Shown here: positions 8,361-16,707 of the stretch, piece after piece
Numbering within the stretch: the stretch's first letter is position 1
Layout of the letters: each line of letters opens with the position of its first letter
Assembly: GCA_902795135.1 (NCBI GenBank)
Contig: CADBJW010000013.1
Span: 1-61,866 of the forward strand
DNA from: an uncultured Eubacteriales bacterium
GTDB lineage: Bacteria; Bacillota; Clostridia; Peptostreptococcales; Anaerovoracaceae
Direction of reading: 5' to 3'
DNA length: 61,866 nucleotides
Notes under the pieces: model-generated
Seen by the model: the letters and a program-made list of their open reading frames with translations, nothing else
Database searches by the model: none
What the model was told of the DNA's origin: nothing
Program-made: the position numbers and the translations under genes

Positions 8361-8630
8361 ATGAAAGCAATCATTACCGTCCTGGGCAAGGACACCGTTG
8401 GCATTATGTATAAAGTTTCAAAGATCCTAACCGAATTGGAAGTCAACATTGAAGATGTGACCCAGACGATTCTGCAGGATTATTTTACGATGCTGATGCT
8501 TGTAAAAATCGACGAGTCGAAGTCTAACATCAGCGAACTCAAGGCGGCGCTCAACGAAATGGCCGCTGAGGAGAACTTATCGATCAACGTCCAAAAGGAA
8601 GATATATTTGTTGCGATGCATAGGGTATAA
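8361..8630 (+). CDS. ACT domain-containing protein (UPF0237 family)
   Basis: An 89-residue stand-alone ACT domain starting MKAIITVLGKDTVGIMYKVS, the form seen in UPF0237 and related to the regulatory half of GcvR. ACT domains bind amino acids and regulate partner proteins; no target is proved for this family. AAGGAGA sits seven bases before ATG 8361. The UPF0210 gene begins 11 bases downstream. The two families are commonly adjacent in Firmicutes, so they probably act together. Confidence 0.88.
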   Translation: MKAIITVLGKDTVGIMYKVSKILTELEVNIEDVTQTILQDYFTMLMLVKIDESKSNISELKAALNEMAAEENLSINVQKEDIFVAMHRV

Positions 8631-8641
8631 GAGGTGAGACA

Positions 8642-10029
8642 ATGGCAATATACAATGACGTAATGGAAACGATTGAAATGCTCGAAAGGGAGCATCTGGA
8701 CATCCGGACCACGACCATGGGCATTTCACTTCTTGACTGTTTTGAAGAAGACGGCAAAAAGACAGCGCAGCTGATTTATGATAAAGTCACCAAACTGGCG
8801 AAGAATCTCGTTTCGACGGCCGATGCGGTCGGCAACGAATACGGTATCGAAATCGTAAATAAGCGAATCTCCGTCACACCGATCGCCCTGGCTTGTGCTT
8901 CCAACACAGAGGACTGGGTTCTTTATGCAAAAGCTTTGGATCGCGCTGCGAAGGAAGTCGGCGTGGATTTGATAGGCGGATTCTCCGCCCTGGTTCAAAA
9001 GGGCATGACGAAAACCGATGAGAGCTTCATCGAGGCAGTTCCCTATGCGCTGACAGAAACGGAGAGAATGTGTTCCAGCATCAATTTAGGGTCTTCCAAG
9101 GCAGGTATCAATCTGGAAGCTGTGAAGCGAATGGGCCCACTCGTCAAGAAAACGGCCTACCTTTCCAGAGAAGACAAGTCCTTTCGGCCTACCTTTCCAG
9201 AGAAGACAAGTCCTTTGGCTGCGCCAAATTCGTGGCTTTTGCAAATGCTGTGGAGGACAATCCGTTTATGGCGGGAGCATTTCACGGAATCGGTGAATCG
9301 GAGAACATCATCAACGTAGGCGTCAGCGGACCGGGCGTCGTCAAGACGGCCCTGGAAGAGATGAAGGACGCTACGGCCGATGAACTGGCAGAAAAAATCA
9401 AAGTCACAGCCTTTAAGATCACCAGAGCCGGACAGATCGTCGGCAAGGAAGTAAGCAAGCGGCTCGGCGTACCTTTTGGCATTTTGGATCTTTCTCTGGC
9501 TCCGACTCCGGCAGTGGGAGACAGCGTTGCAGAGATTCTGGAAGTTATGGGTCTGGAACGGTGCGGGACGCACGGGAGCACAGCGGCTCTGGCCATGCTC
9601 ACCGACGCCGTCAAGAAGGGAGGCATCATGGCATCCAGCAGTGTAGGCGGCCTTTCGGGAGCATTTATTCCGGTCAGTGAAGACAACCGGATGATCGCTT
9701 CTGTGGAAGACGGCTGTCTGACCTTCGATAAACTGGAAGCTATGACCAGCGTATGCTCCGTAGGTCTGGACATGATCGCGATCCCAGGAGATACGCCGGA
9801 CGACACGATTTCCGCCATGATTGCAGACGAAGCCGCAATTGGCGTCATCAATAACAAAACGACCGCCGTCCGAGTCGTACCGGTATACGGAATGAAGGCT
9901 GGCGACAAGGTTGACTGGGGCGGTCTGTTTGGTGCGGCACCGATCATGGAAGTCAATGCCTTCAGTAGCAGCGATTTCATTCAGCGGGGCGGACTGATTC
10001 CTGCGCCGGTGCATTCATTCAGAAACTAA
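8642..10029 (+). pseudogene. PFL family protein (UPF0210/DUF711), frameshifted by a 32-bp tandem duplication
   Basis: Reading from ATG 8642 gives the UPF0210 N-terminus (EREHLDIRTTTMGISLLDC) to about residue 180. There an exact 32-bp tandem repeat shifts the frame and translation stops at 9319 after an unrelated tail. The remainder continues in the other frame to 10029 ([20 protein letters not shown], then the C-terminal half). Removing one repeat copy restores a single 451-residue protein, the usual family length. The biochemical function is unknown; the name reflects a distant pyruvate formate-lyase-like classification. The gene is either inactivated, reversibly switched by slippage, or affected by a sequencing or assembly error. 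The upstream ACT gene is intact. Confidence 0.85.
9153..9216 (+). repeat. Exact 32-bp tandem duplication inside UPF0210 gene
   Basis: The 32-base unit beginning CGGCCTACC and ending GTCCTTT occurs twice in direct succession (9153-9184 and 9185-9216) without a mismatch. Because 32 is not a multiple of three it causes a +2 frameshift. The encoded peptide is [10 protein letters not shown] in both copies but in different frames relative to the start. Confidence 0.97.
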
Positions 10030-10072
10030 AAAGCCGGAATTCGGGCGAATTAATTAGAGGAATAAGGTGCAA

Positions 10073-10113
10073 AAAAGCGCTTGCATGTGATATAATACCA
10101 TGCGAGCGCTTTT
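10073..10113 (+). terminator. Terminator hairpin with a promoter -10 element in its loop
   Basis: A 15-bp inverted repeat (10073-10087 and 10099-10113, one G-T wobble) ends in TTTT and could terminate the UPF0210 transcript; it reads similarly on the other strand. Its 11-base loop contains TGATATAAT (10088-10096), an extended -10 placed about 50 bases before tRNA-Leu. The same DNA therefore seems to serve as terminator and tRNA promoter. Confidence 0.65.
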
Positions 10114-10144
10114 GACCGAAGACAGGCAAAAGCAACGGAATCAT

Positions 10145-10227
10145 GCGCCTGTGGTGGAATTGGCAGACACGCTAGATTTAGGTTCTAGTGCGAGAGCGTG
10201 GGGGTTCAAGTCCCTCCAGGCGCACCA
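10145..10227 (+). tRNA. tRNA-Leu (anticodon TAG)
   Basis: The acceptor stem GCGCCTG/CAGGCGC, the anticodon stem CTAGA/TCTAG with loop TTTAGGT, a class II variable arm (TGCGAGAGCGTG) and the T arm GGTTCAAGTCC form a full leucine tRNA. CCA is encoded. Anticodon TAG reads CTA and other CTN codons. Confidence 0.97.
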
Positions 10228-10232
10228 AAGAA

Positions 10233-10259
10233 AGCGACGCCAACAAGGCGTCGTTTTTA
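10233..10259 (+). terminator. Intrinsic terminator of tRNA-Leu
   Basis: GCGACGCC pairs with GGCGTCGT around a 5-base loop and is followed by TTTT, six bases after the tRNA end. Confidence 0.88.
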
Positions 10260-10337
10260 TGTGCTCAGGGGGCCTCCACGACTACTCTGTAAGTGACCTG
10301 CTCTCACGGACAGACTCTCTAAGTACCCTTCAAAGTA

Positions 10338-10381
10338 GAGATTCTAAAAAATGATGAGCGCGAGTTTTTTTTGAGAATCTC
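10338..10381 (+). other. AT-rich hairpin upstream of proB
   Basis: GAGATTCT-AAAAAA pairs with TTTTTT-AGAATCTC across a short GC-containing loop. It lies between the tRNA-Leu terminator and the proB promoter. The rest of 10260-10418 shows no gene or recognisable riboswitch. The hairpin could be a transcriptional roadblock or a degenerate element; function is unknown. Confidence 0.45.
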
Positions 10382-10418
10382 AATGCTTTGTTTAGGACAG
10401 GCAACTTCTTTACCATTG

Positions 10419-10427
10419 TGCTATAAT
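10419..10427 (+). promoter_or_regulatory. proBA promoter, extended -10
   Basis: TGCTATAAT is a consensus extended -10 element. No convincing -35 hexamer is found 16-18 bases upstream. The transcript would start near 10434, about 50 bases before proB. Confidence 0.6.
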
Positions 10428-10485
10428 AAAGCAGGAAACGTGCAACCAGAGCACATAAATGAAAAATCATTCAGGAGAAACAATC

Positions 10486-11259
10486 ATGAGAATCGTTGTC
10501 AAAGTCGGAACCTCTACACTGGCACATCCGGGCGGGAGACTGAACATCCGGAATGTTGAAGAATTGGTAAAAATCCTGGCGGATTTGAAGAACGCAGGGC
10601 ATGAAATCATTCTCGTATCTTCAGGAGCTATTGGAATGGGAATCGGCAAGCTCAATATGGACCGGGCCCATATGGACATGCCGGCCAAGCAGGCGGCCGC
10701 TGCCGTAGGTCAGTGCGAACTTATGCATACCTATGACACCCTGTTTCTGAAATACAGCCACACTGTCGGACAAATCCTGATTACCAGTGAAGACATCGAG
10801 GATCCGGAACGCAAGCACAATTTTGAAAACACAATGAAAACTCTTTTGGATTTTGGAGCGCTGCCGGTCGTCAACGAGAACGATACCGTCGCAACGACGG
10901 AAATCAACAGCGTTGGAGACAATGACACGCTGGGGGCTATCGTTGCAAAAGCCATCGACGCAGATATTCTGGTTCTCATGTCGGACATCGACGGACTTTA
11001 CACATCAGATCCATACAAAGATCCTTCGGCGCGGCTGATAGAAACCGTGGAAGAAATCACAAAAGAAATCGAAGCCTTTGCAGGGGGACCGGAATCCGGG
11101 CTGGGAACCGGCGGCATGACGACAAAGATCGGCGCTGCGCAGATGGTTACCGAAACCGGTTGTGATATGGTGATTATAAATGGAAATAAACCGGAACAAT
11201 TATATGATATTGTAGAAGGCAAAGCAGCCGGAACGTTATTCAAAGGAAAAAGAAAATGA
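10486..11259 (+). CDS. proB: Glutamate 5-kinase
   Basis: A 257-residue amino acid kinase that phosphorylates glutamate to gamma-glutamyl phosphate, the first step of proline synthesis. Diagnostic stretches are [13 protein letters not shown] at the N-terminus, [32 protein letters not shown], and [13 protein letters not shown] near the end. It ends after the kinase domain and lacks the C-terminal PUA domain of longer ProB proteins, as in many Firmicutes. Start ATG 10486 has CAGGAGAAA upstream; an earlier in-frame ATG at 10459 has no ribosome site. It overlaps proA by four bases (ATGA), so the two are translationally coupled. Feedback inhibition by proline is usual for the family. Confidence 0.95.
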   Translation: MRIVVKVGTSTLAHPGGRLNIRNVEELVKILADLKNAGHEIILVSSGAIGMGIGKLNMDRAHMDMPAKQAAAAVGQCELMHTYDTLFLKYSHTVGQILITSEDIEDPERKHNFENTMKTLLDFGALPVVNENDTVATTEINSVGDNDTLGAIVAKAIDADILVLMSDIDGLYTSDPYKDPSARLIETVEEITKEIEAFAGGPESGLGTGGMTTKIGAAQMVTETGCDMVIINGNKPEQLYDIVEGKAAGTLFKGKRK

Positions 11260-12512
11260 ACACACAGGAACTTATAAAAAGCGCACGGAGCGCACGTACC
11301 GCACTGGCGGCGGCAACAACCGAAACCAAGAATGAAGCGCTGTCCTTTATGGCAGAGGCTTTGGAGACGCATGCAGAGGAAATCCTCAAAGCGAACGCTG
11401 CAGATATGGAATCCCAGAAGGGTATCATCTCAGACGTCATGCTTGACCGTCTGGCCCTTTCTAAAGACCGCATCAAAGGCATGGCGGATGGCATCCGTCA
11501 GGTCGCGCAGCTGCCTGACCCGGTGGGCAAGGTGCTGGCCTCCCATGAACGTCCTAATGGCATTCAAATCAGCAAAGTACTCGTCCCAATGGGTGTGATC
11601 GCAATCATCTACGAAAGCCGGCCGAATGTGACGTCGGATGCTGCGGCACTGGCCATTAAGGCCGGATCGTCCTGCATACTCCGTTGCGGCAAAGAGGCCC
11701 ATGGCTCTGCGAAGGAAATCGTTAAAGCACTGAAGGCAGGATTGTCAAAGGCCGGGCTCCCGGAAAACGCAGTGGAGCTGATTGAAGATACGACGCGACA
11801 GTCTGCGACAGAAATCATGCAGGCGCGCGGGTTGATCGATCTGCTGATTCCACGTGGCGGGAAAGGGCTGATCAGCTCCTGCGTGGACAACGCGAAGATT
11901 CCTGTTTTGGAAACGGGCACCGGAATCTGTCACATTTATGTGGACAAGGACGCCAATCAGGAAATGGCGCTGGATATTCTGGAAAACGCCAAGACAAGCC
12001 GTCCATCGGTCTGCAACGCAGCAGAAGTGTGTCTGGTGCACCGGGATATCATAAAAGAATTTTTGCCGAAATACTATGACCGGCTCGTTGCCGGACGTAA
12101 AGAGGCAGGACAGACGCCTGTGGAACTTCGCCTGGATGAAGCGGCGGCAGACGTGATCGAAGGAACGCCGGCCGGTCCGGAAGATTTTGATACGGAATTC
12201 CTGAATTACATCATGGGTGTCAAGGTCGTTGACTCTGTGGAAGAAGCCATTGCCCACATCGACGCTCACTCCACGGGCCATTCCGACTGCATCGTTACGG
12301 AGAATGAGCAAGCAGCCCAGCTCTTTACATCCCTGGTCGATTCGGCGGCAGTTTACGTAAATGCTTCCACCCGATTCACCGATGGCGGTGAGTTTGGACA
12401 GGGTTGTGAGATGGGGATCTCCACGCAAAAGCTTCACGCTCGGGGTCCTTTGGGGCTGGAAGAAATCTGTACTTTCAAATACATCATCCGTGGAAACGGA
12501 CAAATTCGCTAA
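11256..12512 (+). CDS. proA: Glutamate-5-semialdehyde dehydrogenase (gamma-glutamyl phosphate reductase)
   Basis: A 418-residue NADPH-dependent reductase of the aldehyde dehydrogenase superfamily converting gamma-glutamyl phosphate to glutamate semialdehyde. Recognisable blocks are [28 protein letters not shown] (quoted in part), [10 protein letters not shown], and [13 protein letters not shown], which holds the catalytic Cys. The C-terminal [18 protein letters not shown] is highly conserved in ProA. Length is normal. It starts inside the proB stop codon. No proC is present in the window, so pyrroline-5-carboxylate reductase must lie elsewhere. Confidence 0.97.
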   Translation: MNTQELIKSARSARTALAAATTETKNEALSFMAEALETHAEEILKANAADMESQKGIISDVMLDRLALSKDRIKGMADGIRQVAQLPDPVGKVLASHERPNGIQISKVLVPMGVIAIIYESRPNVTSDAAALAIKAGSSCILRCGKEAHGSAKEIVKALKAGLSKAGLPENAVELIEDTTRQSATEIMQARGLIDLLIPRGGKGLISSCVDNAKIPVLETGTGICHIYVDKDANQEMALDILENAKTSRPSVCNAAEVCLVHRDIIKEFLPKYYDRLVAGRKEAGQTPVELRLDEAAADVIEGTPAGPEDFDTEFLNYIMGVKVVDSVEEAIAHIDAHSTGHSDCIVTENEQAAQLFTSLVDSAAVYVNASTRFTDGGEFGQGCEMGISTQKLHARGPLGLEEICTFKYIIRGNGQIR

Positions 12513-12537
12513 AACAGACAAAACCATTGCAATGCGT

Positions 12538-12567
12538 GTGCAAAAGATTTTTGTAATGTGGTATAAT
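12538..12567 (+). promoter_or_regulatory. Promoter upstream of the isochorismatase-like gene
   Basis: TATAAT at 12562-12567 is preceded by TGG, giving an extended -10. A weak -35-like GTGCAA lies 18 bases upstream, the same weak arrangement as at tRNA-Leu. Transcription would begin near 12574. Confidence 0.6.
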
Positions 12568-12615
12568 ATCGACGGAAAATTCACTTGAGACTAATTAAAG
12601 AAAAGAGGAATGAAA

Positions 12616-13161
12616 ATGAAAAAGTATGCTGTTATCGTTGTTGATATGCTGGAAGATTTCGTCAATGGAGCACTTGCTTGTGACAGAGGCAAAGCAATCG
12701 TTCCAGCAGTAGCAAAACTCTGTGACGCAGCCAGAGAAAAGGGTGTTCCGGTTGTTTTCTCAAACGACTGTCATATTAAGGGCGTTGACAAAGAACTGGA
12801 ATTCTGGGGAGACCACGCAATTGCAGGGACTCCTGGCGCAGAAGTCATTCCTGAATTAAAAGCGGACCCAGAAAAAGACTTCATCGTACCAAAGAGACAC
12901 TACAGCGGATTCTTTGGAACCGACCTGAACATTCTCCTTAAGGACCTTGGTGTCGATACCTGTGTTATCTGTGGACTGCATGCGCATATGTGCTGCAGAC
13001 ATACAGGCGCCGATGCGTATCAGTATGGATACGATCTGGTTATTCCGAGAGAAACCACAGACTCCTTCACAGAAGAAGACTACTTAGCAGGATTGAAATA
13101 TTTCGAAGCAACTTATGGCGGCAAGGTTTGCGACCTTGACGAACTGCTTGCTGATTTTTAA
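12616..13161 (+). CDS. Isochorismatase-fold cysteine hydrolase (nicotinamidase-like)
   Basis: A 181-residue cysteine hydrolase. The family triad is visible as Asp10 (VVDMLEDF), Lys93 (VPKRHYSGFFGT) and Cys126 (GLHAHMCCRHTGADA). An Asp51-x-His53 pair and His67 resemble the metal-binding residues of nicotinamidase/pyrazinamidase, and GTPGAEV is typical of that branch. Hydrolysis of nicotinamide or another small amide is therefore plausible but unproved. Two ATGs are possible: 12610 and 12616. The second is favoured because AGAGG lies seven bases ahead. The permease gene follows after six bases and is probably co-transcribed. Confidence 0.82.
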   Translation: MKKYAVIVVDMLEDFVNGALACDRGKAIVPAVAKLCDAAREKGVPVVFSNDCHIKGVDKELEFWGDHAIAGTPGAEVIPELKADPEKDFIVPKRHYSGFFGTDLNILLKDLGVDTCVICGLHAHMCCRHTGADAYQYGYDLVIPRETTDSFTEEDYLAGLKYFEATYGGKVCDLDELLADF

Positions 13162-13167
13162 GACTAG

Positions 13168-14013
13168 ATGTTAGAAGCTTTACTGGAAGCGGTGACAGAC
13201 AGTTTGAAACTGATACCGTTTCTGTTTGTTACATACTTATTGATGGGCATCCTGGAGCGGGCGGCAAGCGACCGTTCCAGGGATTTGATTGCAAAAGCCG
13301 GGAAAGTTGGTCCGCTTTGGGGAAGTCTGATTGGCGTCATTCCCCAATGCGGCCTTTCTGTTGCGGCCTCGTATTTTTATGTGGGAAAGGTCATTACGCT
13401 TGGCACTTTGATTGCAATTTATATGTCCACGTCGGATGAAATGCTTCCTATTTTTCTGGCGGAGCATGTAGCCCCGGCGACGATCGCTAAAATCATGGCC
13501 GCGAAAGTTGCCATAGGCATCGTATCCGGGTTTACCATAGAGTTGCTGTTTGGATGGATCGCCAAACGCAGGCACATTCCGGACAGTTACACAGGGGAAA
13601 TCGGCACAGGATGCAATTGCGCTGCAGACCTGTTGATCGATTCCATCCGAAGGACATTGAAGGTATTCCTTCTGATTTTGCTCATATCGGTTGTAATCGA
13701 GCTTTCTGTCCACAGTATCGGTATCGGCAGAATATCGGAACTGTTCCTCGGGATGCCGATTCTCGGAGAATTGGTCGCGGGACTGATTGGACTGATACCG
13801 AATTGCGCGGCATCAGTCGTGATCAGTGAGCTCTATTTGGAAGGCGCCATTGGAGTAGGACCCATGATGAGCGGCCTGCTTGTCAGCGCTGGCGTCGGAC
13901 TATTGGTACTCTGCAAGGAGAACCATCATTGGAAACAAAATGTTATGGTTATTGGAATTCTGTACGGGACATCCGTCCTTTGGGGAATTCTGATCGAGAC
14001 GTTTATCGTTTAA
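13168..14013 (+). CDS. Putative heavy-metal/arsenic-efflux-type permease (ArsP_2-like)
   Basis: A 281-residue polytopic membrane protein with about eight to ten hydrophobic segments. Two internally related motifs, GVIPQCGLSVAAS (about residue 55) and GLIPNCAASVVIS (about 210), place it in the two-repeat permease group annotated as ArsP_2 or putative manganese transporter. Between the halves lies a cytosolic GTGCNCAADLL segment with two cysteines that could bind a soft metal. ATG 13168 lies seven bases after the preceding stop without a strong ribosome site, so coupling is likely. Two COG0523 metallochaperone-type GTPases follow on the opposite strand. The ion carried cannot be told from sequence. 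Confidence 0.72.
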   Translation: MLEALLEAVTDSLKLIPFLFVTYLLMGILERAASDRSRDLIAKAGKVGPLWGSLIGVIPQCGLSVAASYFYVGKVITLGTLIAIYMSTSDEMLPIFLAEHVAPATIAKIMAAKVAIGIVSGFTIELLFGWIAKRRHIPDSYTGEIGTGCNCAADLLIDSIRRTLKVFLLILLISVVIELSVHSIGIGRISELFLGMPILGELVAGLIGLIPNCAASVVISELYLEGAIGVGPMMSGLLVSAGVGLLVLCKENHHWKQNVMVIGILYGTSVLWGILIETFIV

Positions 14014-14053
14014 AATATTGATATATGAGGTTATTGAAAAGGAGGAAATAAAA

Positions 14054-14482
14054 ATGGCACAAGACATCAAAAAAATGACAGAGACATTTGAAAATCTAAA
14101 TCCGGAAGCAAAAGCATCGATGGGGAAGCTTAGAGAACTGATCGACAAGTGCGCGATGGATCCTGAAAAAGTTCAGGACATGATCGATAACAGTCCGCTG
14201 GCTGATAAGATTCATCCGGATCTTAAAAATGTTGAAGGTATGACGAGCAAGGATTTTGCCGCAATTTATAAAAAGATGGCGGAAGAAATCAAAGCAAATC
14301 CCGACGAATTTGAACCGCACACCAGAGCAGCAGGAATGTCAGCAGGAGATTTGGAAATCCTCTTTACGGAGATTCACGGTGTTGTTGACCAGCACCCGGA
14401 AGTTTGGGAAAGTCAGGAAGCTGCACAGATGCTGAGTCCGAAAAATCTTTCGATTCTGGTACATGCCGTCAAAGGGAAATAA
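14054..14482 (+). CDS. Hypothetical small acidic helical protein
   Basis: I do not recognise this 142-residue protein. It has no signal peptide or membrane segment, is rich in Lys, Glu and Met, and looks almost wholly helical. The start is firm: AAAAGGAGG lies eight bases before ATG 14054, and the next upstream in-frame ATG at 14018 has none. It follows the permease gene by 40 bases and ends ten bases before the convergent COG0523 gene. Its place in a metal-related cluster is the only functional hint. Confidence 0.75.
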   Translation: MAQDIKKMTETFENLNPEAKASMGKLRELIDKCAMDPEKVQDMIDNSPLADKIHPDLKNVEGMTSKDFAAIYKKMAEEIKANPDEFEPHTRAAGMSAGDLEILFTEIHGVVDQHPEVWESQEAAQMLSPKNLSILVHAVKGK

Positions 14483-14512
14483 AAAAGGCCGCTAGAATGT
14501 AGCGACCTCTGG
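14478..14512 (-). terminator. Terminator for the COG0523 genes, overlapping the stop codon
   Basis: On the minus strand AGGTCGCTA pairs with TAGCGGCCT around a 5-base loop, followed by TTTTTTATT. The gene's TAG stop lies inside the right arm of the stem. Confidence 0.75.
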
Positions 14513-15436
14513 AGAACACGGATCAATTTTCGTAATCTGACTGCAATGCAGGACTGGACCGACTTCACCGTAAATAGGCGTAAATTCATTATGAATTTTC
14601 GCGCGGATCTCGATCCAGTCTCCGTTTTTTATTTTTGAGACTTTCTTTGGAGAACTCTTGCCGAGAAGACCGGCGAAGGTGATATCCGCCTCACAGCATG
14701 TCATGACGTGCCGGCCAAATACAAACTCATCGTCTGCCAGATCGTCGCCAATGGCAGCCCGGCCTTTGACGATGATTTCTTTGGATTCATAATCGTCCTG
14801 ATTCTCATTGATATCCCGGTACCATTCCGCAAAGTATTCTTCCTTGATGTCGAGAAGTTTGCGCGTCATATCGTAAGGCAGGGGATCCTGAATGTCATCC
14901 ACCATGACATCCTCCGGCCCGAATTCGTAAACGATCTGGCTTTTGCGGTTCGCAACGCGGCAGATCTTATGCACTTCCAGCTGCCAGTCGCGGAAAGCAT
15001 CATTTTTCGTGCAGCGGTTAAACACGACGAGTTCCGCACCCTTGAGCTGCTCAAAGGTCTGCTGCCGGATGTTATTGTTGTATATAAGAAAGGTTCCGGC
15101 ATCGGCAAACATGGACTGCTGGTAGATTGTCCACTCCGGCGGCATGTTCTCGTAGAGGGTGTTCAGATCCCACATCCCGTTCCATTCGATGACAGCCCGC
15201 GTCGCCTTGTGATGCAAAAGCGCTGCTTCCAGTCCCTGCTCGGTCAGAGCAGCTTCTTCTTCCAAACGCTCGATAAAAACATCTTCGCTGTTATAAAACC
15301 GAGAAGGATCGTATTCGACCTCTCCCTCTTCGCAGAGGAGCAGAAGCGTCCGCTCACCTTCATTGAATTGGATAAACGTTGTTTTCCCCGAATCCAGGAA
15401 TCCAGTAAATAGATATACCGGTACTTCTGTAATCAT
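14492..15436 (-). CDS. COG0523-related P-loop GTPase with TIGR03943-like C-terminal part
   Basis: A 314-residue protein. The N-terminus VPVYLFTGFLDSGKTTF is a G3E/COG0523-type Walker A, but the CxCC metal site of true COG0523 chaperones is absent. The C-terminal third contains FGRHVMTCCEADITFAGLLG, which resembles the MTCCAAD-type block of the YcgQ/TIGR03943 family. The protein may thus be a fusion of a chaperone-like NTPase and a domain normally paired with a permease subunit. It lies 25 bases downstream of a canonical COG0523 gene on the same strand and is probably co-transcribed. The role is presumably metal delivery or sensing; substrate unknown. Confidence 0.72.
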   Translation of the reverse strand: MITEVPVYLFTGFLDSGKTTFIQFNEGERTLLLLCEEGEVEYDPSRFYNSEDVFIERLEEEAALTEQGLEAALLHHKATRAVIEWNGMWDLNTLYENMPPEWTIYQQSMFADAGTFLIYNNNIRQQTFEQLKGAELVVFNRCTKNDAFRDWQLEVHKICRVANRKSQIVYEFGPEDVMVDDIQDPLPYDMTRKLLDIKEEYFAEWYRDINENQDDYESKEIIVKGRAAIGDDLADDEFVFGRHVMTCCEADITFAGLLGKSSPKKVSKIKNGDWIEIRAKIHNEFTPIYGEVGPVLHCSQITKIDPCSPEVATF

Positions 15437-15461
15437 GTCTATTGCCTCATATCATTCCATG

Positions 15462-16499
15462 TTATAGTCCAAATAATTCGCTGATTGCATCCTGATCCAG
15501 GCCGACCCCGATGACGCAGATCATGCCGCTGGTCTCAGGCGTACCCTCTCTGACTTCCGGCTCTCCCGGAACGTAATCGAAGTGCAGCCACTGTCCGCCT
15601 TCACCGGCAACGATTCCTTTGGCCCGGAGGACCTGTCCGTATTCCGCGAAATTACTCAGCTTGCCCAGAATGTCGGTCAGCTGCTCAGCGGTAAATGTAT
15701 GGGTCGTATAGATGCCGAACTCATCGAACACTTCGTCGGCGTGATGATGATCATGGTGGTGCTCGTGGTCGTGATGGTGCTCGTGGTCATGGTCGTGATG
15801 GTGCTCGTGGTCGTGTTCATGATGATGCTCGTGCTCGTGGTGATGGTGCTCCGCTTCGTGGGCCAGGGCTTCTTCCCGGAGTTTATCCAGCTCTGCAGAG
15901 AGCGTTTTTTTCTGTTCCATGGTTTCCAGAATGCTCGCGCCAGTGAGCTGATCCCAAGGGGTTGTCACGATCGAGGCGTGATCGTTGTGTTCACGGATCA
16001 TCGCAATGCACTGATCCAGTTTTTTCTGGGAGAGACCGTCTGTATGGCTCAAAATGATGGAGCTAGCGTGCTCGATTTGATTCTGATAAAACTCGCCGAA
16101 GTTGGCCATGTACATTTTGCATTTTTTCGCATCGACGATGGTTGTAAATCCATTTAATTGAATTTTTTCGTTCTTAAGATTCTGGACGGCGATGATGACA
16201 TCGCTGAGTTTGCCAACACCGGATGGCTCAATGAGAATCCGTTCCGGATCATAGGTTTCAATGACTTCGTTCAAAGCCCGACCAAAATCGCCGACCAGTG
16301 TGCAGCAGATGCAGCCGGAATTCATTTCGTTGATCTGCACGCCGGTATCCTTTAAGAACCCGCTGTCCACGCCGATCTCGCCGAATTCGTTCTCAATGAG
16401 GACGATCTTTTCGCCCTGGTAGGCTTCTGCAATGAGTTTCTTGATCAGCGTCGTTTTCCCTGCGCCTAAAAATCCTGAAAATATATCAACTTTTGTCAT
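15462..16499 (-). CDS. COG0523 (CobW/ZNG1-type) metallochaperone GTPase with histidine-rich tract
   Basis: A 345-residue G3E GTPase. Walker A is SGFLGAGKTTLIKK (residues 8-21). The metal motif CICC is at residues 63-66 within NSGCICCTLVGDF. The C-terminal CobW_C domain follows a tract at residues 214-253 in which 26 of 40 positions are His and the rest almost all Asp, Glu or Ala. Family members use GTP hydrolysis to hand zinc, cobalt or nickel to client proteins, often under metal starvation. Start ATG at 16499 is preceded by AAAGAGGG and a good promoter. It heads a two-gene operon with the second COG0523-like protein. Confidence 0.92.
   Translation of the reverse strand: MTKVDIFSGFLGAGKTTLIKKLIAEAYQGEKIVLIENEFGEIGVDSGFLKDTGVQINEMNSGCICCTLVGDFGRALNEVIETYDPERILIEPSGVGKLSDVIIAVQNLKNEKIQLNGFTTIVDAKKCKMYMANFGEFYQNQIEHASSIILSHTDGLSQKKLDQCIAMIREHNDHASIVTTPWDQLTGASILETMEQKKTLSAELDKLREEALAHEAEHHHHEHEHHHEHDHEHHHDHDHEHHHDHEHHHDHHHADEVFDEFGIYTTHTFTAEQLTDILGKLSNFAEYGQVLRAKGIVAGEGGQWLHFDYVPGEPEVREGTPETSGMICVIGVGLDQDAISELFGL
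15741..15860 (-). repeat. Imperfect 18-24 bp tandem repeats encoding the His/Asp/Glu tract
   Basis: The DNA for residues 214-253 consists of drifting copies of an 18-base unit (TGGTGCTCGTGGTCGTGA as read on the plus strand), some extended to 24 bases. All insertions are multiples of three, so the reading frame survives length change. Strand slippage could alter histidine number between strains. Confidence 0.8.
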
Positions 16500-16538
16500 T
16501 TGTAATACCCTCTTTCCTAATAATGTCTTTACGGAAAC

Positions 16539-16566
16539 ATTATACCATCATTCATGGTTTTGTCAT
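16539..16566 (-). promoter_or_regulatory. Promoter of the COG0523 operon
   Basis: On the minus strand ATGACA and TATAAT are separated by 16 bases, and TGG precedes the -10, making it extended. No obvious Zur, Fur or NikR palindrome overlaps it, although AT-rich sequence between here and the divergent ABC promoter could hide one. Confidence 0.7.
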
Positions 16567-16645
16567 CCGCTTGAAGAATAAAAAACATATAGTTAGCATA
16601 AGCTGATAGCAAAACAATATAATATTTCAATATTTCATGATATAG

Positions 16646-16674
16646 TTGACGTTTTTAGTTAGCAGTAGTAAACT
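16646..16674 (+). promoter_or_regulatory. Promoter of the ABC exporter operon
   Basis: TTGACG and TAAACT are separated by exactly 17 bases. The predicted transcript starts near 16681, 27 bases before the ATPase gene. Confidence 0.55.
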
Positions 16675-16707
16675 CAAAGCAAGAAGGGCATTTAAAGGTG
16701 AAGCGAC

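Noticed and set aside
9157-10014. 285-codon open frame opposite the UPF0210 gene
   Set aside because: The plus strand carries clear family sequence on both sides of the frameshift. The antisense product is not recognisable.
10338-10381. Riboswitch upstream of proB
   Set aside because: It is upstream of the proB promoter rather than in the leader and consists only of an AT-rich hairpin.
15741-15860. Repeat array considered as a CRISPR
   Set aside because: Repeats are contiguous, imperfect and in frame with a histidine-rich protein. There are no spacers and no cas genes.
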